NCBI RefSeq assembly: GCF_000236905.1
Contig: NC_016522.1
Span: 248,001 to 312,000 of the forward strand
Length of the DNA stretch: 64,000 nucleotides
Direction of reading: 5' to 3'
Source of the DNA: Tetrapisispora phaffii CBS 4417
Taxonomy: Eukaryota; Ascomycota; Saccharomycetes; Saccharomycetales; Saccharomycetaceae
Shown here: positions 41,150 to 51,991 of the stretch, piece after piece
Layout of the letters: every line of letters begins with the position of its first letter
How positions within the stretch are numbered: position 1 is the stretch's first letter
The notes under the pieces: model-generated
Database searches by the model: none
Told to the model about the DNA's origin: nothing
The model's input: the letters and a program-made list of their open reading frames with translations, nothing else
Made by a program: the position numbers and the translations under genes

Positions 41150-42577
41150 ATGGTGTCTGCTTGGTTTAAGTATTTCACTTATCTAGTAACTATCTCAGCC
41201 GTATTGACTAATGTATATCTGTACACTTTCCCTTCTTTCCATGTGAAAAATTGTACGTGGAAATGTTTTGATCAGGAAGATGATGAGCCTGCGTTTGAGG
41301 AGATGTCGATTATGGAGAGGATGATCTATAAAATAAATCAATATAAAGACGATGTTCAAGAACAAGTGTATTCTACGAAAAACTATACCAGTGCTGAGGG
41401 TGAACACCAGGTTCGTATGCTTGCGTTTGGTGATCCGCAAATCAGAGGTATTTGGAAGAAATCTAGTTATCTTGCAATGTTAGATGTGTATGCTAATGAT
41501 TGTTACTTGGGACATATCTATTCCATGATGAAAGAGAGACTAAGTCCAACACACGTTGCCACTCTTGGTGATCTGTTTTCATCACAATGGATCAGTGATT
41601 CTGAGTTTTACAATAGAACCACTCGGTATGTAACAAGACTGTACAACAGAGACACAACAAACTTAGTTAGACTGAAGAAAGAATCCGAAGATGAAAAGGG
41701 TCAATACAGAGTCGATTGGCAATCTTGGGGTGATGACTACAACAAGAGAAGACTTTCTGATCCACCTGCATTTGATTATGGTTATAGTGATGTATATTCG
41801 TGGGATCCTGAGCATGAGGATTTCTTATTTATTAATGTTACAGGTAACCATGACATTGGTTATTCTGGCGATGTAACATACCAACACATGTCAAGATTCA
41901 GTCATTTGTTTGGTAAGGATAATTATTGGGTCGAATATGACGCCGGCACGGACCACGCTTGGAGACTAGTCGTTTTGAATTCTTTACTTCTAGATGGACC
42001 AGCTCTTCAGCCAGAATTCGTTGAAGGAACTTGGGCATTTTTGAGAGCATTAGAAAATAGAAATTTCACAGGTAGTACTGTTTTACTTACTCATGTTCCG
42101 TTTTATAAAGAAGCTGGTCTATGTGCAGATGGCCCGATGTTTAGTTATTATCCTGACGTATATGAACGTGAGCCATATAAGGTGAATCTATTAAGAGCAC
42201 AAAACCATTTAAGTAAAAATACCACCGATAAAGTTTTAAGTTCTATCTTTAATAATGATAGACCAGGCATAATTTTAACAGGTCATGATCACGTTGGTTG
42301 TGAAACGGTTTTCAATAGACAAGAAGAAACCAAGACATGGAATTGCACCACAGACATGGTCAATTCAGGTTACAATATTAGAGAAGTGACCGTCCGTTCA
42401 ATGATGGGTGAGTTTGGTGGTAACACAGGAGTTTTCACAGGCCACTTCAACAAGACATCTAATAACTGGGAATGGAACTTCACTCTTTGCCCATTCGCTT
42501 TGCAACAGGTATGGTGGCTGGCAAAAACCACCATAGGATTATCATTGCTATTATGGCCAATCTACATATTGTTTTAG
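41150..42577 (+). CDS. TED1: GPI-glycan ethanolamine-phosphate phosphoesterase Ted1
   Basis: This 475-residue ER membrane metallophosphoesterase is of the Cdc1/Ted1/MPPE1 family. It trims ethanolamine phosphate from the second mannose of GPI anchors so that GPI proteins can leave the ER. One membrane segment is near residues 9-27 and another is at the extreme C-terminus. Metal-binding motifs are in order: GDPQ (94-97), GD (140-141), GNHD (232-235), His315 in THVP and GHDH (378-381). N-glycosylation sequons such as NYT and NRT lie on the lumenal side. S. cerevisiae Ted1 has 473 residues. The ATG at 41150 is the first in frame. Confidence 0.94.
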   Translation: MVSAWFKYFTYLVTISAVLTNVYLYTFPSFHVKNCTWKCFDQEDDEPAFEEMSIMERMIYKINQYKDDVQEQVYSTKNYTSAEGEHQVRMLAFGDPQIRGIWKKSSYLAMLDVYANDCYLGHIYSMMKERLSPTHVATLGDLFSSQWISDSEFYNRTTRYVTRLYNRDTTNLVRLKKESEDEKGQYRVDWQSWGDDYNKRRLSDPPAFDYGYSDVYSWDPEHEDFLFINVTGNHDIGYSGDVTYQHMSRFSHLFGKDNYWVEYDAGTDHAWRLVVLNSLLLDGPALQPEFVEGTWAFLRALENRNFTGSTVLLTHVPFYKEAGLCADGPMFSYYPDVYEREPYKVNLLRAQNHLSKNTTDKVLSSIFNNDRPGIILTGHDHVGCETVFNRQEETKTWNCTTDMVNSGYNIREVTVRSMMGEFGGNTGVFTGHFNKTSNNWEWNFTLCPFALQQVWWLAKTTIGLSLLLWPIYILF

Positions 42578-43234
42578 ATATTAAATAAATTCTGTAAACT
42601 TGCAAATAAATACCCCCCTCGATTAAGAAACACGTATATATATAACTTGAACTCTCTGTAAATGTAATGACCTTCTTTGGAAGTGACAATGTTTCTGTTT
42701 ATGTTACCAGCTGACTAGATTTGTAGTATCCATTCTCAGCATACTTAAATAATATTTCAACAACCAAATAATGGCACAGCGTTAAACCCATTAAAGGCCT
42801 TTGAGACGTAGTGAAAAATTCAGGAAAAAAATCAAAATAGTAATTAATGAAAGTTTAAACAAGAAAGAATTTGATCTGTTTTAATGAACTAGTGGTAAAA
42901 AATAATATGTAGTGTTTGTTTGATCTTTTTTGGGAACGTCTCAAAATTTGAATGAATTCTATTCTACGTCTAATTTTTGCTTTAAATAAAATACTTACTT
43001 TTAAGATAGTTGGGAAACTTACATTGGTTTTTTATTCCTATAATCCCAGATATTGATATTGCATTGATAATTATATTCGTATTATCACAATCAAAGTTAT
43101 TTGAAAATACATTCAGAGTTAAGGTTGGCAAATCTTTTGTCATTTACAACTACACTCTCATTTAAGTTTTTTGTTATTATACGTTTTGTGTACTGTATCT
43201 TTATTTCAAACTATAAAAAAAATCAAGACTCAGG
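42578..43234. other. TED1-SAP1 intergenic region
   Basis: This 657-bp AT-rich spacer contains the SAP1 promoter, with CTATAAAAAAAATC immediately upstream of the ATG. No gene or repeat is apparent. Confidence 0.5.
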
Positions 43235-45799
43235 ATGGACGGTTCAAATTACAATAGCATACTCTCGAAATGGAGTCGTAATAGAAAGAAACCACAACCT
43301 TTAACTGATCTGACTTCACTTTATAGCAAAGTTGCAAATGAATCTATATACTACTTAAAGTTAGAAGAACATAACGACCTTCAAAAAGCATTACAAGGAT
43401 GGAAAGCTCTCAACACGGATGTATTATATCAACTCACAATCATTGACCACACTTACCCAAATACCCAGAATTATACAAAGGATGAACTTAGTTTGAAAAG
43501 TGGAGTTAGAGAATTGTATCACAAAGCTTCTTCTCATCTGGAACGTGTTCAGAATAAAGTAAATGAAATGAATAAAGACAAAAGATCCAGTTTTGATGCA
43601 AGAGCTTCCACTTCTCAAGGGACACAAACACACGCCGATAGAAGTAATAGTATTAAATCCAGTCATTCACTATCACCAGCATCTTCTCTAGTGAAGAAAC
43701 CATATGTATTATCTGCACCAAATTTGCATAACCATTCAAACAATATGGCTAGAACTTTAAGAAATGGGAAAGAGAAATATCATAAAAATCCAATACAACA
43801 CACATCATATAAGATATCGGCTCCTATATTACCACGAAGCTCAAGTCCTTCAAATGGAAACGTTAAAATATCAAAACCATTAGAACTACAAAATCAACTA
43901 TATTCCAACATCAGTAATAATAGCATATCCAGTGCAGATAATGAAAATGAGATAAATCAACCTATATTGTCAAGAACTAATAGAATTCAAAGTGGCTCCG
44001 AAAAAGTATTGATAGACTTAACATCTGAATCATCCGAAGAAGAAAATACTACTACCGACGATAGCCAAAACGATACCAGTTTCGAAATTGAAAGTTATTA
44101 TGACAGTTATTTAAGCTTTGAAAAAAGAGATATAGAGAGATTGAAGACATTAGAACAGTTATCTAGCACAGAAGAGTCTTTATCAAAGCTGTCCTTAAAT
44201 TCTACACCATTAATTCCTTCAAATACTTTCAAACAAGAAAAACCACTGCGAAAACCATTAGATAAACCAAAATTAACAACGACGACAGGGCAGGTTAAAA
44301 AAACCATTAAAAAAAGTAACATGGTTAAAGAAAAAGTAAATAAATCAACATCTGTTTTACCAGATAAGCCAAAAAAAATTACGAATTCAAAACTTCCCGT
44401 ATCTACATCTGTAGACTCACTGCCTAATAAACAGTTATCTGTAACAAAAATTAAAGATTTAAATAAGCCAGTAACTTCCACACGTCAAAAGTTAGTTGGT
44501 AAAATCAATGTTGCATCTGCGCGACCTTCAATTCCTAGCGTGAAATCTCAAAATTCACCACTACTGTCATCTCAATCAATAGCAAAAGATAGATCTAATA
44601 GTGTTGATATCAAAACTGTTAAATCACGATCCAAGGCACCTAGAACAAAACGACTTAAATCTCCTATTAATAAAATGCCAAAAGGTTCCAATACTCAAAC
44701 GACCAGTGACTTAAGTAAGAAAAATTCATCAAAAGTTGCCTCACCACCATCAAATATTGTGAAGAAGAACATCAAAAAGAATGTTTCAAATGAAAGTTTA
44801 CATATTACCGAAGAAATTCCGGATGAAGTGGAGCTCACTAAGGAAAAATTAGAAGATGATATAATTGACTCGTTACAAGGCGTTGATAAAGGTGCTGCGA
44901 AACAAATATTCTCTGAAATTGTTGTCAAGGGAGACGAAGTTCATTGGCAAGATGTTATAGGGCTTGAGGCCGCGAAAGCTTCGTTGAAGGAAGCAGTAGT
45001 TTATCCATTTTTACGCCCAGATTTGTTCCGCGGTCTGAGAGAACCAGTGAGGGGTATGTTATTGTTTGGCCCGCCTGGTACTGGTAAAACAATGATTGCC
45101 AGAGCGGTAGCAACTGAATCCAATTCTACTTTTTTCTCTATTAGTGCGTCTAGTTTAACCTCCAAATATCTAGGGGAAAGTGAAAAATTAGTTAGAGCAT
45201 TGTTTGCAGTAGCTAAAAAATTAGCTCCTTCAATTATATTTATTGATGAAATTGATTCAATCATGGGTAGCAGAGATGGAGATGGTGAAAATGAATCAAG
45301 TCGTAGAATAAAAAATGAATTCTTAGTCCAATGGTCATCACTTTCTAGCGCAGCTGCCAATAGGGATTCACAATCCGATGATGAGAGAGTTCTACTGCTA
45401 GCGGCAACAAATTTGCCATGGAGTATTGATGAAGCTGCAAGAAGAAGATTTGTTAGACGTCAATATATTCCGTTACCAGAGGATGAAACACGTAAAGCAC
45501 ATTTGAAGAAACTTTTGTCTCACCAACGGTTTGAGATGTCAGATGAAGATTTTGATAATTTAGTTTGTCTTACGGAAGGTTTCTCAGGCAGTGACATAAC
45601 ATCATTAGCAAAGGATGCTGCTATGGGCCCGCTTAGAGAGTTGGGTGAGAAGTTATTGGATACACCAAGAGATCGAATTAGAGCTATCACAATAAAGGAC
45701 TTTACTGCTAGTCTTGAATATATAAAACCATCAGTTTCACAGGAGGGGCTCCAAAGATATGCTGAATGGTCTACTAAGTTTGGCTCTTCCGGTGTGTAA
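43235..45799 (+). CDS. SAP1: AAA ATPase Sap1 (Vps4/Yta6 group)
   Basis: This 854-residue AAA ATPase is of the meiotic (Vps4/katanin/spastin) clade. S. cerevisiae Sap1 (897 residues) was found through binding to the repressor Sin1; its exact role is unclear. An N-terminal MIT-like helical region at about 15-95 is followed by a long Ser/Lys-rich, disordered region to about 550. The AAA domain begins at [20 protein letters not shown]. Walker A is GPPGTGKT at 612-619, and Walker B is FIDEID near 669. The arginine-finger helix includes [16 protein letters not shown]. The Vps4-type C-terminus ends in [17 protein letters not shown]1 and NOT3 converge. Confidence 0.94.
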   Translation: MDGSNYNSILSKWSRNRKKPQPLTDLTSLYSKVANESIYYLKLEEHNDLQKALQGWKALNTDVLYQLTIIDHTYPNTQNYTKDELSLKSGVRELYHKASSHLERVQNKVNEMNKDKRSSFDARASTSQGTQTHADRSNSIKSSHSLSPASSLVKKPYVLSAPNLHNHSNNMARTLRNGKEKYHKNPIQHTSYKISAPILPRSSSPSNGNVKISKPLELQNQLYSNISNNSISSADNENEINQPILSRTNRIQSGSEKVLIDLTSESSEEENTTTDDSQNDTSFEIESYYDSYLSFEKRDIERLKTLEQLSSTEESLSKLSLNSTPLIPSNTFKQEKPLRKPLDKPKLTTTTGQVKKTIKKSNMVKEKVNKSTSVLPDKPKKITNSKLPVSTSVDSLPNKQLSVTKIKDLNKPVTSTRQKLVGKINVASARPSIPSVKSQNSPLLSSQSIAKDRSNSVDIKTVKSRSKAPRTKRLKSPINKMPKGSNTQTTSDLSKKNSSKVASPPSNIVKKNIKKNVSNESLHITEEIPDEVELTKEKLEDDIIDSLQGVDKGAAKQIFSEIVVKGDEVHWQDVIGLEAAKASLKEAVVYPFLRPDLFRGLREPVRGMLLFGPPGTGKTMIARAVATESNSTFFSISASSLTSKYLGESEKLVRALFAVAKKLAPSIIFIDEIDSIMGSRDGDGENESSRRIKNEFLVQWSSLSSAAANRDSQSDDERVLLLAATNLPWSIDEAARRRFVRRQYIPLPEDETRKAHLKKLLSHQRFEMSDEDFDNLVCLTEGFSGSDITSLAKDAAMGPLRELGEKLLDTPRDRIRAITIKDFTASLEYIKPSVSQEGLQRYAEWSTKFGSSGV

Positions 45800-46071
45800 C
45801 TATCTTGAAACTTTGTATTGTTAACATTTCAAATTGCATTTTTATTAATATATTTATTCATAGATTAAGTTTAGAAAGAGTATTAGCATCTTAATTAATT
45901 ATTTTTAAACATTTTGATATTGTGTTCATTAAAATATCTATCGTTATATAGAGTACAAAATAGAAAACATAAATAAACAGATTCCAAATTTGATAAAATT
46001 GAAATATTTCAAAAACTTGAGGTTAATAAGCGTTTTCCCTGGTATAGTTAAACATGATAAATATATATTCC

Positions 46072-48432
46072 TTATGTGGCGATTTTGCCGCGATTTAATT
46101 GTTGTAGTAGTTGCTTGCCGTGACTTAAACTATCGGCATCGTTATTATTTTCGGAGTTTACGCTTTCATTCAATACTGTTTTAGGAACAGGGTCCATTAT
46201 AGAGTCGTAATCTAATTTAAAGTTTAACTTTTCAACAACGGTCCAGTCATCTGCTTTAAAAATTTTGTAATCAGCTACTTCGCTATTCTCATTTGCAAAT
46301 TTAATATTACCTTGTCTTAGAAACCACATAACTCCATTACTTAATTGTATCCAATTTCTTTCAACTAGAATCTTAGCAGCAATATCCCTTTCCATTGAAG
46401 TAACCGAAAAATAAAAATTATAGAAAAGTGTAAAACTATCCAAATTCCTAAACTTCTCTAAAATTGAATCCATTAATAAAACTGACCCCTCAGATGAGAG
46501 ACTTCCGCTTAATGAAGTACGTACCATATCCCACTGATGGGTACTCTTAAATGCATCCAATGGAGTTGGAGGATTGACGCCAATAGGTACCGAATCTAAT
46601 CTTGGAATAGAAATGGTGTCTAATGATTTTCGATAACCACCCAATTTTCCATTTAAAACATTAAGATTATTATCATGTAATATTCTTCCTAAAATATACT
46701 GTTGGATACCATTTGGAAGAGTTATAAGCTCGTAATGTTGAGCGTATTTTGTTTTAATTTCATTTATTTTGTTCTCTCTCTCTATCAAAGTTTGTGTAGA
46801 TGGCAGTTTAAATTGTTTGTCTACTGATATTTCATCATCAGAGACATCAGAGACGTAGTCATCATAGATGAAATATCCATTCTTACTTAACGTTGATTGA
46901 TTCTGATTGTCCAGTTGTTTTAGATCTGAATTATCAACTACTACATCATCACTTGGTTCACTTAACTGATTAATAGCTGTATCTGAAGTGTTGATGAGAG
47001 ATGAAACCATTCCAGTCTTCTTCACCGGTTGATTAAAAATGTTATTCGATAATACAGGTGTCGATGAGTTAGGTTTTAGTGTTTGTCCCAATTTTGAAGT
47101 TGCTTGAGTTGGTGTGGTAGGAACTGGAGATAATGATGGTAATGATGGTTTCTTGGTCTTTTCCATTGCTTGAGATGCCGCAGCTGCCCATTTTAATTCA
47201 CCTGCTGGTCTAATTGGAATAGTTGCAGGTTTGAGTGTGGTTGTTGTGGTTACGCCATTATGTATTTGAATATGTTGGTGCCTTTGACCGTCAGACGCTG
47301 GAGTATTTGGTTTTGTGGCAGCCAATGGAGTGGTTTTTAAATATGGTAACTTAGGAGTACCTGAGCTTTTAGCTGTACTTGGTGCAGTTATATTAGCAGG
47401 CGAAAGCTCCGGCGAGTTAAAATTATCTAATGAGGGTGAAGGAGATGTAGAATTACTCTTTGCATTGGATGGAACACGTTCTATCGTTACTACATTATCA
47501 TTTCCATTTCGTACACTTGAACTTTGTTCCGATTCCTCTCCACTTTGGGTGCTTGTAGATGGCTCTTTTGCAGCCTCTCTTGCAGCCTTTCTTGCCTCTC
47601 TTTCTAACTTTCTTTGATCTTTCTTTGAAATGCCCCCCGCATCCTTACTGAATGAATCCTCCTCAGTATCTCGTTCATCCGCTCTTTGTGCAGCAAAAGA
47701 TTGAGCAACTTCATGTGCTATGGCTTCATTTGATTGTAGGTTTAGATTATCATATATAGATTCGTCTTCCAAAAAGTCTGGATCTTGATTCGATTCAACA
47801 AAATAATTGATATCATCCTTTATATCAATGACATCCTGTGGGTCTAATTCTTCATTAGCAAGCAGTCGAAGAGCTAATTCCATTTGTTGTTGATGCCACC
47901 TGTATCTATTCTGAAATGCTTTTAGTGCCTCTTTCTTTTCAGCATTAGGGGTGGTTGCTGTCTTCTTCTTTTTCTGAAGAAGAAGAAGTTTGTCTACTTC
48001 CGTCTGTAAAATTTCATGTTGTCTTTCTAACTCATCAATTTGTTGCGACAGATAATCGGAGACCTCCCTTCGTTCTAATTCTTCTGGATCCAGATTATCT
48101 GATTTTTTTAAACTATTGTTCGAATATGCCTTCTCTTTCGAAGCTTTCTCCACAGCCTTATATTTTTCCATCGCTATTTCTACCGATCTTCTGTAATCAA
48201 GAAGAGAATCTTTATCCTTTATATCTGGAGAACTTTGCCATGACTTTATTTGTTCTCTTAGCCTCTGTAACTTCTTGACTTCTCTTTTAAGATCAGATTC
48301 TAATTTTTCTTTCTGCGATGGATTATTTGTACAATTCTCTCGTCTTTCATAATAAGTGTCAAAAATTTCAAGACCTTCATTGATCTTCTTGAAAATTTTA
48401 TCTACCTCCTGTTGCAACTTCCTATGAGCCAT
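46072..48432 (-). CDS. NOT3: CCR4-NOT complex subunit Not3
   Basis: This 786-residue subunit belongs to the CCR4-NOT complex, which controls mRNA deadenylation, decay and transcription. Residues 1-240 form the helical Not3/Not5 N-terminal domain, starting AHRKLQQEVDKIFKKINEGL. A long Ser/Thr/Pro-rich linker follows. The C-terminal NOT box begins at about 620 (PTPLDAFKSTHQWDMVR) and contains FYNFYFSVTSMERDIAAKIL. S. cerevisiae Not3 has 836 residues and its paralogue Not5 has 560; length and position (YIL038C) favour NOT3. An alanine/arginine-rich charged segment (KLEREARKAAREAAKE) near 280 is also typical. Confidence 0.94.
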   Translation of the reverse strand: MAHRKLQQEVDKIFKKINEGLEIFDTYYERRENCTNNPSQKEKLESDLKREVKKLQRLREQIKSWQSSPDIKDKDSLLDYRRSVEIAMEKYKAVEKASKEKAYSNNSLKKSDNLDPEELERREVSDYLSQQIDELERQHEILQTEVDKLLLLQKKKKTATTPNAEKKEALKAFQNRYRWHQQQMELALRLLANEELDPQDVIDIKDDINYFVESNQDPDFLEDESIYDNLNLQSNEAIAHEVAQSFAAQRADERDTEEDSFSKDAGGISKKDQRKLEREARKAAREAAKEPSTSTQSGEESEQSSSVRNGNDNVVTIERVPSNAKSNSTSPSPSLDNFNSPELSPANITAPSTAKSSGTPKLPYLKTTPLAATKPNTPASDGQRHQHIQIHNGVTTTTTLKPATIPIRPAGELKWAAAASQAMEKTKKPSLPSLSPVPTTPTQATSKLGQTLKPNSSTPVLSNNIFNQPVKKTGMVSSLINTSDTAINQLSEPSDDVVVDNSDLKQLDNQNQSTLSKNGYFIYDDYVSDVSDDEISVDKQFKLPSTQTLIERENKINEIKTKYAQHYELITLPNGIQQYILGRILHDNNLNVLNGKLGGYRKSLDTISIPRLDSVPIGVNPPTPLDAFKSTHQWDMVRTSLSGSLSSEGSVLLMDSILEKFRNLDSFTLFYNFYFSVTSMERDIAAKILVERNWIQLSNGVMWFLRQGNIKFANENSEVADYKIFKADDWTVVEKLNFKLDYDSIMDPVPKTVLNESVNSENNNDADSLSHGKQLLQQLNRGKIAT

Positions 48433-49081
48433 TTTGACTAGAATATAAAGGAAAGGCTTAACGGTTATAGAAATAAAGGTATGTTTTGAACTTTGTTCTT
48501 AATTCAACTTTATTTTATAATAATATGATGTTCCAAAAAAGAAATGTTAATAAATATGACAAAGAATTAATTTCCTAAATGAATTAATTCTATTTCAGGA
48601 GCATATACAATTGAAGCACTGTTATTATTATTTTATATGTTGCGATACTAGTTACAGGTTGTAAGCTAGACTATCGGAATTCTTTAAAAAAATTCTTAAT
48701 TTGTTGGACTTTTCGTTGTTTCACTGAAAGTTTTTTATGTTCTTGTCTTATTGATAAACAAACTACGATATTGTTATCCTGTGTTTTATACACTAATAAT
48801 TAAAATGACTTGACAGATCGATTAGTTGCAAACTATCTTTATTGAGAACAATTTTATGTATAAAATTTTTTATATCAATCGAAGATGCCCGTCTTCATTG
48901 TTTCATTGTTCATCGCAATATAACTTTTTTTAAAAAATATATATTCGTAAAGCATCATTGAAATTTATATCGTGTTCAGTGATGGGCATAAAATATGAAC
49001 TTAAGACACATTTATGACATGCATCAATCGACGACAGATATATCTATGCATGACAGCTTGAACATTGTTAAACATTCGGAA

Positions 49082-49108
<27 letters not shown>
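48433..49108. other. NOT3-PRM2 intergenic region
   Basis: This 676-bp AT-rich spacer holds the NOT3 promoter and the 3' end of the PRM2-like gene. A TTTA tetranucleotide repeat marks its left-hand end next to PRM2. Confidence 0.5.

Positions 49109-49110
<2 letters not shown>
49083..49110. repeat. (TTTA)n microsatellite overlapping the PRM2 stop
   Basis: About seven TTTA units abut and slightly overlap the minus-strand stop codon (49109-49111) of the PRM2-like gene. Length change could alter the 3' UTR but not most of the protein. Confidence 0.9.
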
Positions 49111-49112
<2 letters not shown>

Positions 49113-51025
49113 GTAAAATTCAATGACCCGTTATATAGTAGTGAGTATAGTAAGGCTACGATGAGGACCGGGAGGATTGACCATAACTTTACTGAGGTAT
49201 TTGAATTTCCATTTTTTATGACTTGAGTAGTTATATTATATGTGTTGATAGATGATTCATTTAAACTTTTATCAAGATAGTTCGAATTTATTGTCTCAAT
49301 ATTGAAATCATTTATTGTATATTCATTAATGGAACTTGAAACTAAAAGCTTGGAAGCATCTAGTTTGGAAAATATTGAGATTGGCAGTGTGACGTTTTCT
49401 TTCATGCTAGTAAAATTTATTTCCCCCAAAAGCTGTAGCTTTTGTTCTTTTAAATTTTTATTTAAAAACTTGATAGTGGACGAAATTGTGTCTAATTTAT
49501 TTATTAGAATTCCATTTACGTCGGAAAGTAAACTATTATTAATATCGTTGTTCAATATAAAGAAAAGATTTCTTCTGTATGCATTATCAATTTTGATTAA
49601 TGACTTTTCAAAATTAGCAAATTCATTTTCTGAGTTTAAGGAATAAATGTTATTAGTCGTAAAATTAAAACCAGTATTGTTTGTGTATATGGCATCATTA
49701 GATACTTGAAAATTGGTCTGTATAAATTTATCAATTGTGCTAATATAAGTGGAATTGTTATTGAATGTGTTAATATTAAGTATCATAGAATGTAAGAATA
49801 CTTCTACTATTATAATACTTGAAAAAAATGTTATCCAAATTTTGTTATTGTAGAATAAAGTCATATTTAGATAAAATAATTTGGTCCTAAAATTTGCCAG
49901 AAAACGAATTGTGTTTATCATTATATTTTCCAAAGCATGGCATAAAGAATACTTCATAGTATCTACTATTTCGATAATATTATCTCTCTCTGTAATTAGT
50001 GGTATTAGTGTGTCCTTATCACCACCAACATCCGCAATATTAGCAAATAAGTTGTTGAATAACGATTTCTCATATTTTAACAGATAATAATTTATTACCA
50101 TGGTGATAAATGTTGTTAATAAAATTCCAATGTAAATAATAATACTGATAACATTTAGCATTCGTTTATTGACAAGTTTGAGCTCTGATGCGATAGTTGT
50201 GGTGTACTTTCCATTTGTAGATATATTATTTATTGCATTTGTAAAGTTGACCTCATTGTATGAGTTTGATATATTGTTTAGCTTCAAACTTTCTAGCAAA
50301 CCCATAACATCAGTTTTAAAATTTTCAGTTAGAGATGAAACTTGTATATTATTAGAGGTCATAGTATATGATATATTATTTGATTGATTAGCAAATCCAA
50401 TTGTTTGCAAAACTTCATTCAAATTATGCAATGAATTTGTAATGTTTCCAAAAATATCATCCAAAAAATCTGTATGAATGGTTAGATTATCTCTAATAAT
50501 TTCAAAGTTGTTATTTGTTCCATCAGTACTTAGTTCGTATTTATTCGATAGTAATGTGTTTACTGTTTCATTAATGATAATATTTGTAGATTTCAAATGT
50601 GAATAGATAGATTCATTGTATATTTTGAGAGAATTAAAATAACTTATCTGACTGTTAATGTTATTAACAGAGTTGTCATTCCATTCATTTAAATGTTCAT
50701 TCAATTCGCGAAACCAATTTTCTAAAATAACATCTTGTAGGAACGAGTTTGGTATCATTTAATGTATTATCCAGCAAATCATCTATAGTTTTGTTCACTG
50801 TAGTTTCATTAAATATTATAGTATTGTTTGTTGTTTGCTTGATGGATAATTGACGAGCTGAGTCATTATTCGCCACTGAAGTTTGAAATGACAACAATAG
50901 TGGAACCGAAGAAAAACATTTATTAAATTAATAAATAATAAAATATAATAAAGACTTTGTATGATAGTAGAATTAAAAGTAGAATTTATTAGCCTTGAAA
51001 TTAAACTTGGTGAGTGCTGAACCAT
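49109..51025 (-). CDS. PRM2: Prm2-like pheromone-regulated membrane protein, interrupted by two apparent frameshifts
   Basis: The intact 3' frame (ATG at 50758) encodes 549 residues, with strong membrane segments near 205, 310 and the C-terminus and many N-glycosylation sequons. The N-terminal part continues in other frames. One starts at the ATG at 51025 and gives SLISRLINSTFNST and a hydrophobic segment. A second carries FQTSVANNDSARQLS. A one-base change at the A-run 50912-50916 and another at the TTT 50748-50750 would join these into about 638 codons, close to the 656 of S. cerevisiae Prm2. Both changes sit in homopolymers, so sequencing error is as likely as real decay. PRM2 is pheromone-induced and aids nuclear fusion in S. 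cerevisiae. Identification rests on position between NOT3 and SPO73/CST6 and on topology more than on motifs. No TGAAACA pheromone element is seen in the 100-bp upstream spacer. Confidence 0.62.
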
Positions 51026-51125
51026 TTTTGCACCAATTTATGTTTTTTTGACTGACCAAAACGATGTATTCAACAGTTTTAGAATTCCGGTGTATAGTTC
51101 ATTTTAAGCCCAGTATATATATATA

Positions 51126-51563
51126 TTAGTTTTCAACTTCATTGTCCTTTAAACGTATCCAAATTCTTCTTCTGACTATTCCATTTTTATTTTTCCAATG
51201 TTCATTTCTAAAATTCCAACTATAAAACCAGCCTTGATCGTCATTATCAAGTTTACCGTCATTATCTACCAGAACATACCATTCAAAAGGATAAGCGCCT
51301 CCATTTTTAGTATTTGAATCTAAATTTTCTACTAATTTTATTGGGAAGATATTCTCAATTGTCTTTGATAAATTAGTTCTATTTACCAGTATACTAATTA
51401 TTTTTTTAGTGAATTTGTTATAAAGTTGAAACCTTGGTGGATCTAGTTTTGGGACTAACATTTTTGATGAATATACCGTATGACCTAGCATTGTAAAACC
51501 TCTTTCATTCTCAATAATCACTTCTTCTGGCAATGAGTCCAATCTTGTTAATAACTTAAACAT
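51126..51563 (-). CDS. SPO73: Sporulation protein Spo73 (dysferlin domain)
   Basis: This 145-residue protein is one dysferlin-type domain. S. cerevisiae Spo73 (143 residues) is a meiosis-specific protein needed to extend the prospore membrane during spore formation. It works with the Vps13 adaptor Spo71. The N-terminal strand ERGFTMLGHTVYSSKML is followed by PPRFQLYNKF. The domain signature is PFEWYVLVDNDG, then GWFYSWNF and WKNKNGIVRRRIWIR. The start and length match the family. A weak mid-sporulation-like CACAAAT lies at 51820-51826, about 257 bp upstream, but it lacks the full Ndt80 element. The PRM2-like gene begins 100 bp downstream on the same strand. Confidence 0.93.
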   Translation of the reverse strand: MFKLLTRLDSLPEEVIIENERGFTMLGHTVYSSKMLVPKLDPPRFQLYNKFTKKIISILVNRTNLSKTIENIFPIKLVENLDSNTKNGGAYPFEWYVLVDNDGKLDNDDQGWFYSWNFRNEHWKNKNGIVRRRIWIRLKDNEVEN

Positions 51564-51852
51564 ACCTAGTAAATAATAAGATATACAGAGGCTTCCATAG
51601 GCTCCCTGGCAATGAAGGATATCAAATAACAGAAATCATTGAGATCTGTATATATAAATTCCACATAATTTTATTATTACTATGGTTAATGTACTGTTGT
51701 TTTCTTTTTTGAATAAAACAATTGTGACACAACTGTGAAACCAACCTCTGACATCTTACATGTGACAATGTAGTACTCCGATCTCCGAAAAGAAAAAGAA
51801 CTGTCCTTATCATAAGATACACAAATAACAGGGCATGTGACAAATAACCAAG

Positions 51853-51860
<8 letters not shown>

Positions 51861-51885
<25 letters not shown>
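51861..51885. repeat. (AT)n microsatellite beside assembly gap
   Basis: About 12 AT units, preceded by ACACACAC, run directly into the second N run. Confidence 0.95.
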
Positions 51886-51991
51886 NNNNNNNNNNNNNNN
51901 NNNNNNNNNNNNNNNNNNNNNNNNNNNNNNNNNNNNNNNNNNNNNNNNNNNNNNNNNNNNNNNNNNNNNNNNNNNNNNNNNNNNNNNNNNN
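51886..51991. other. Assembly gap, 106 N
   Basis: This is a run of unknown bases in the SPO73/CST6 spacer. True content is unknown. Confidence 1.
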
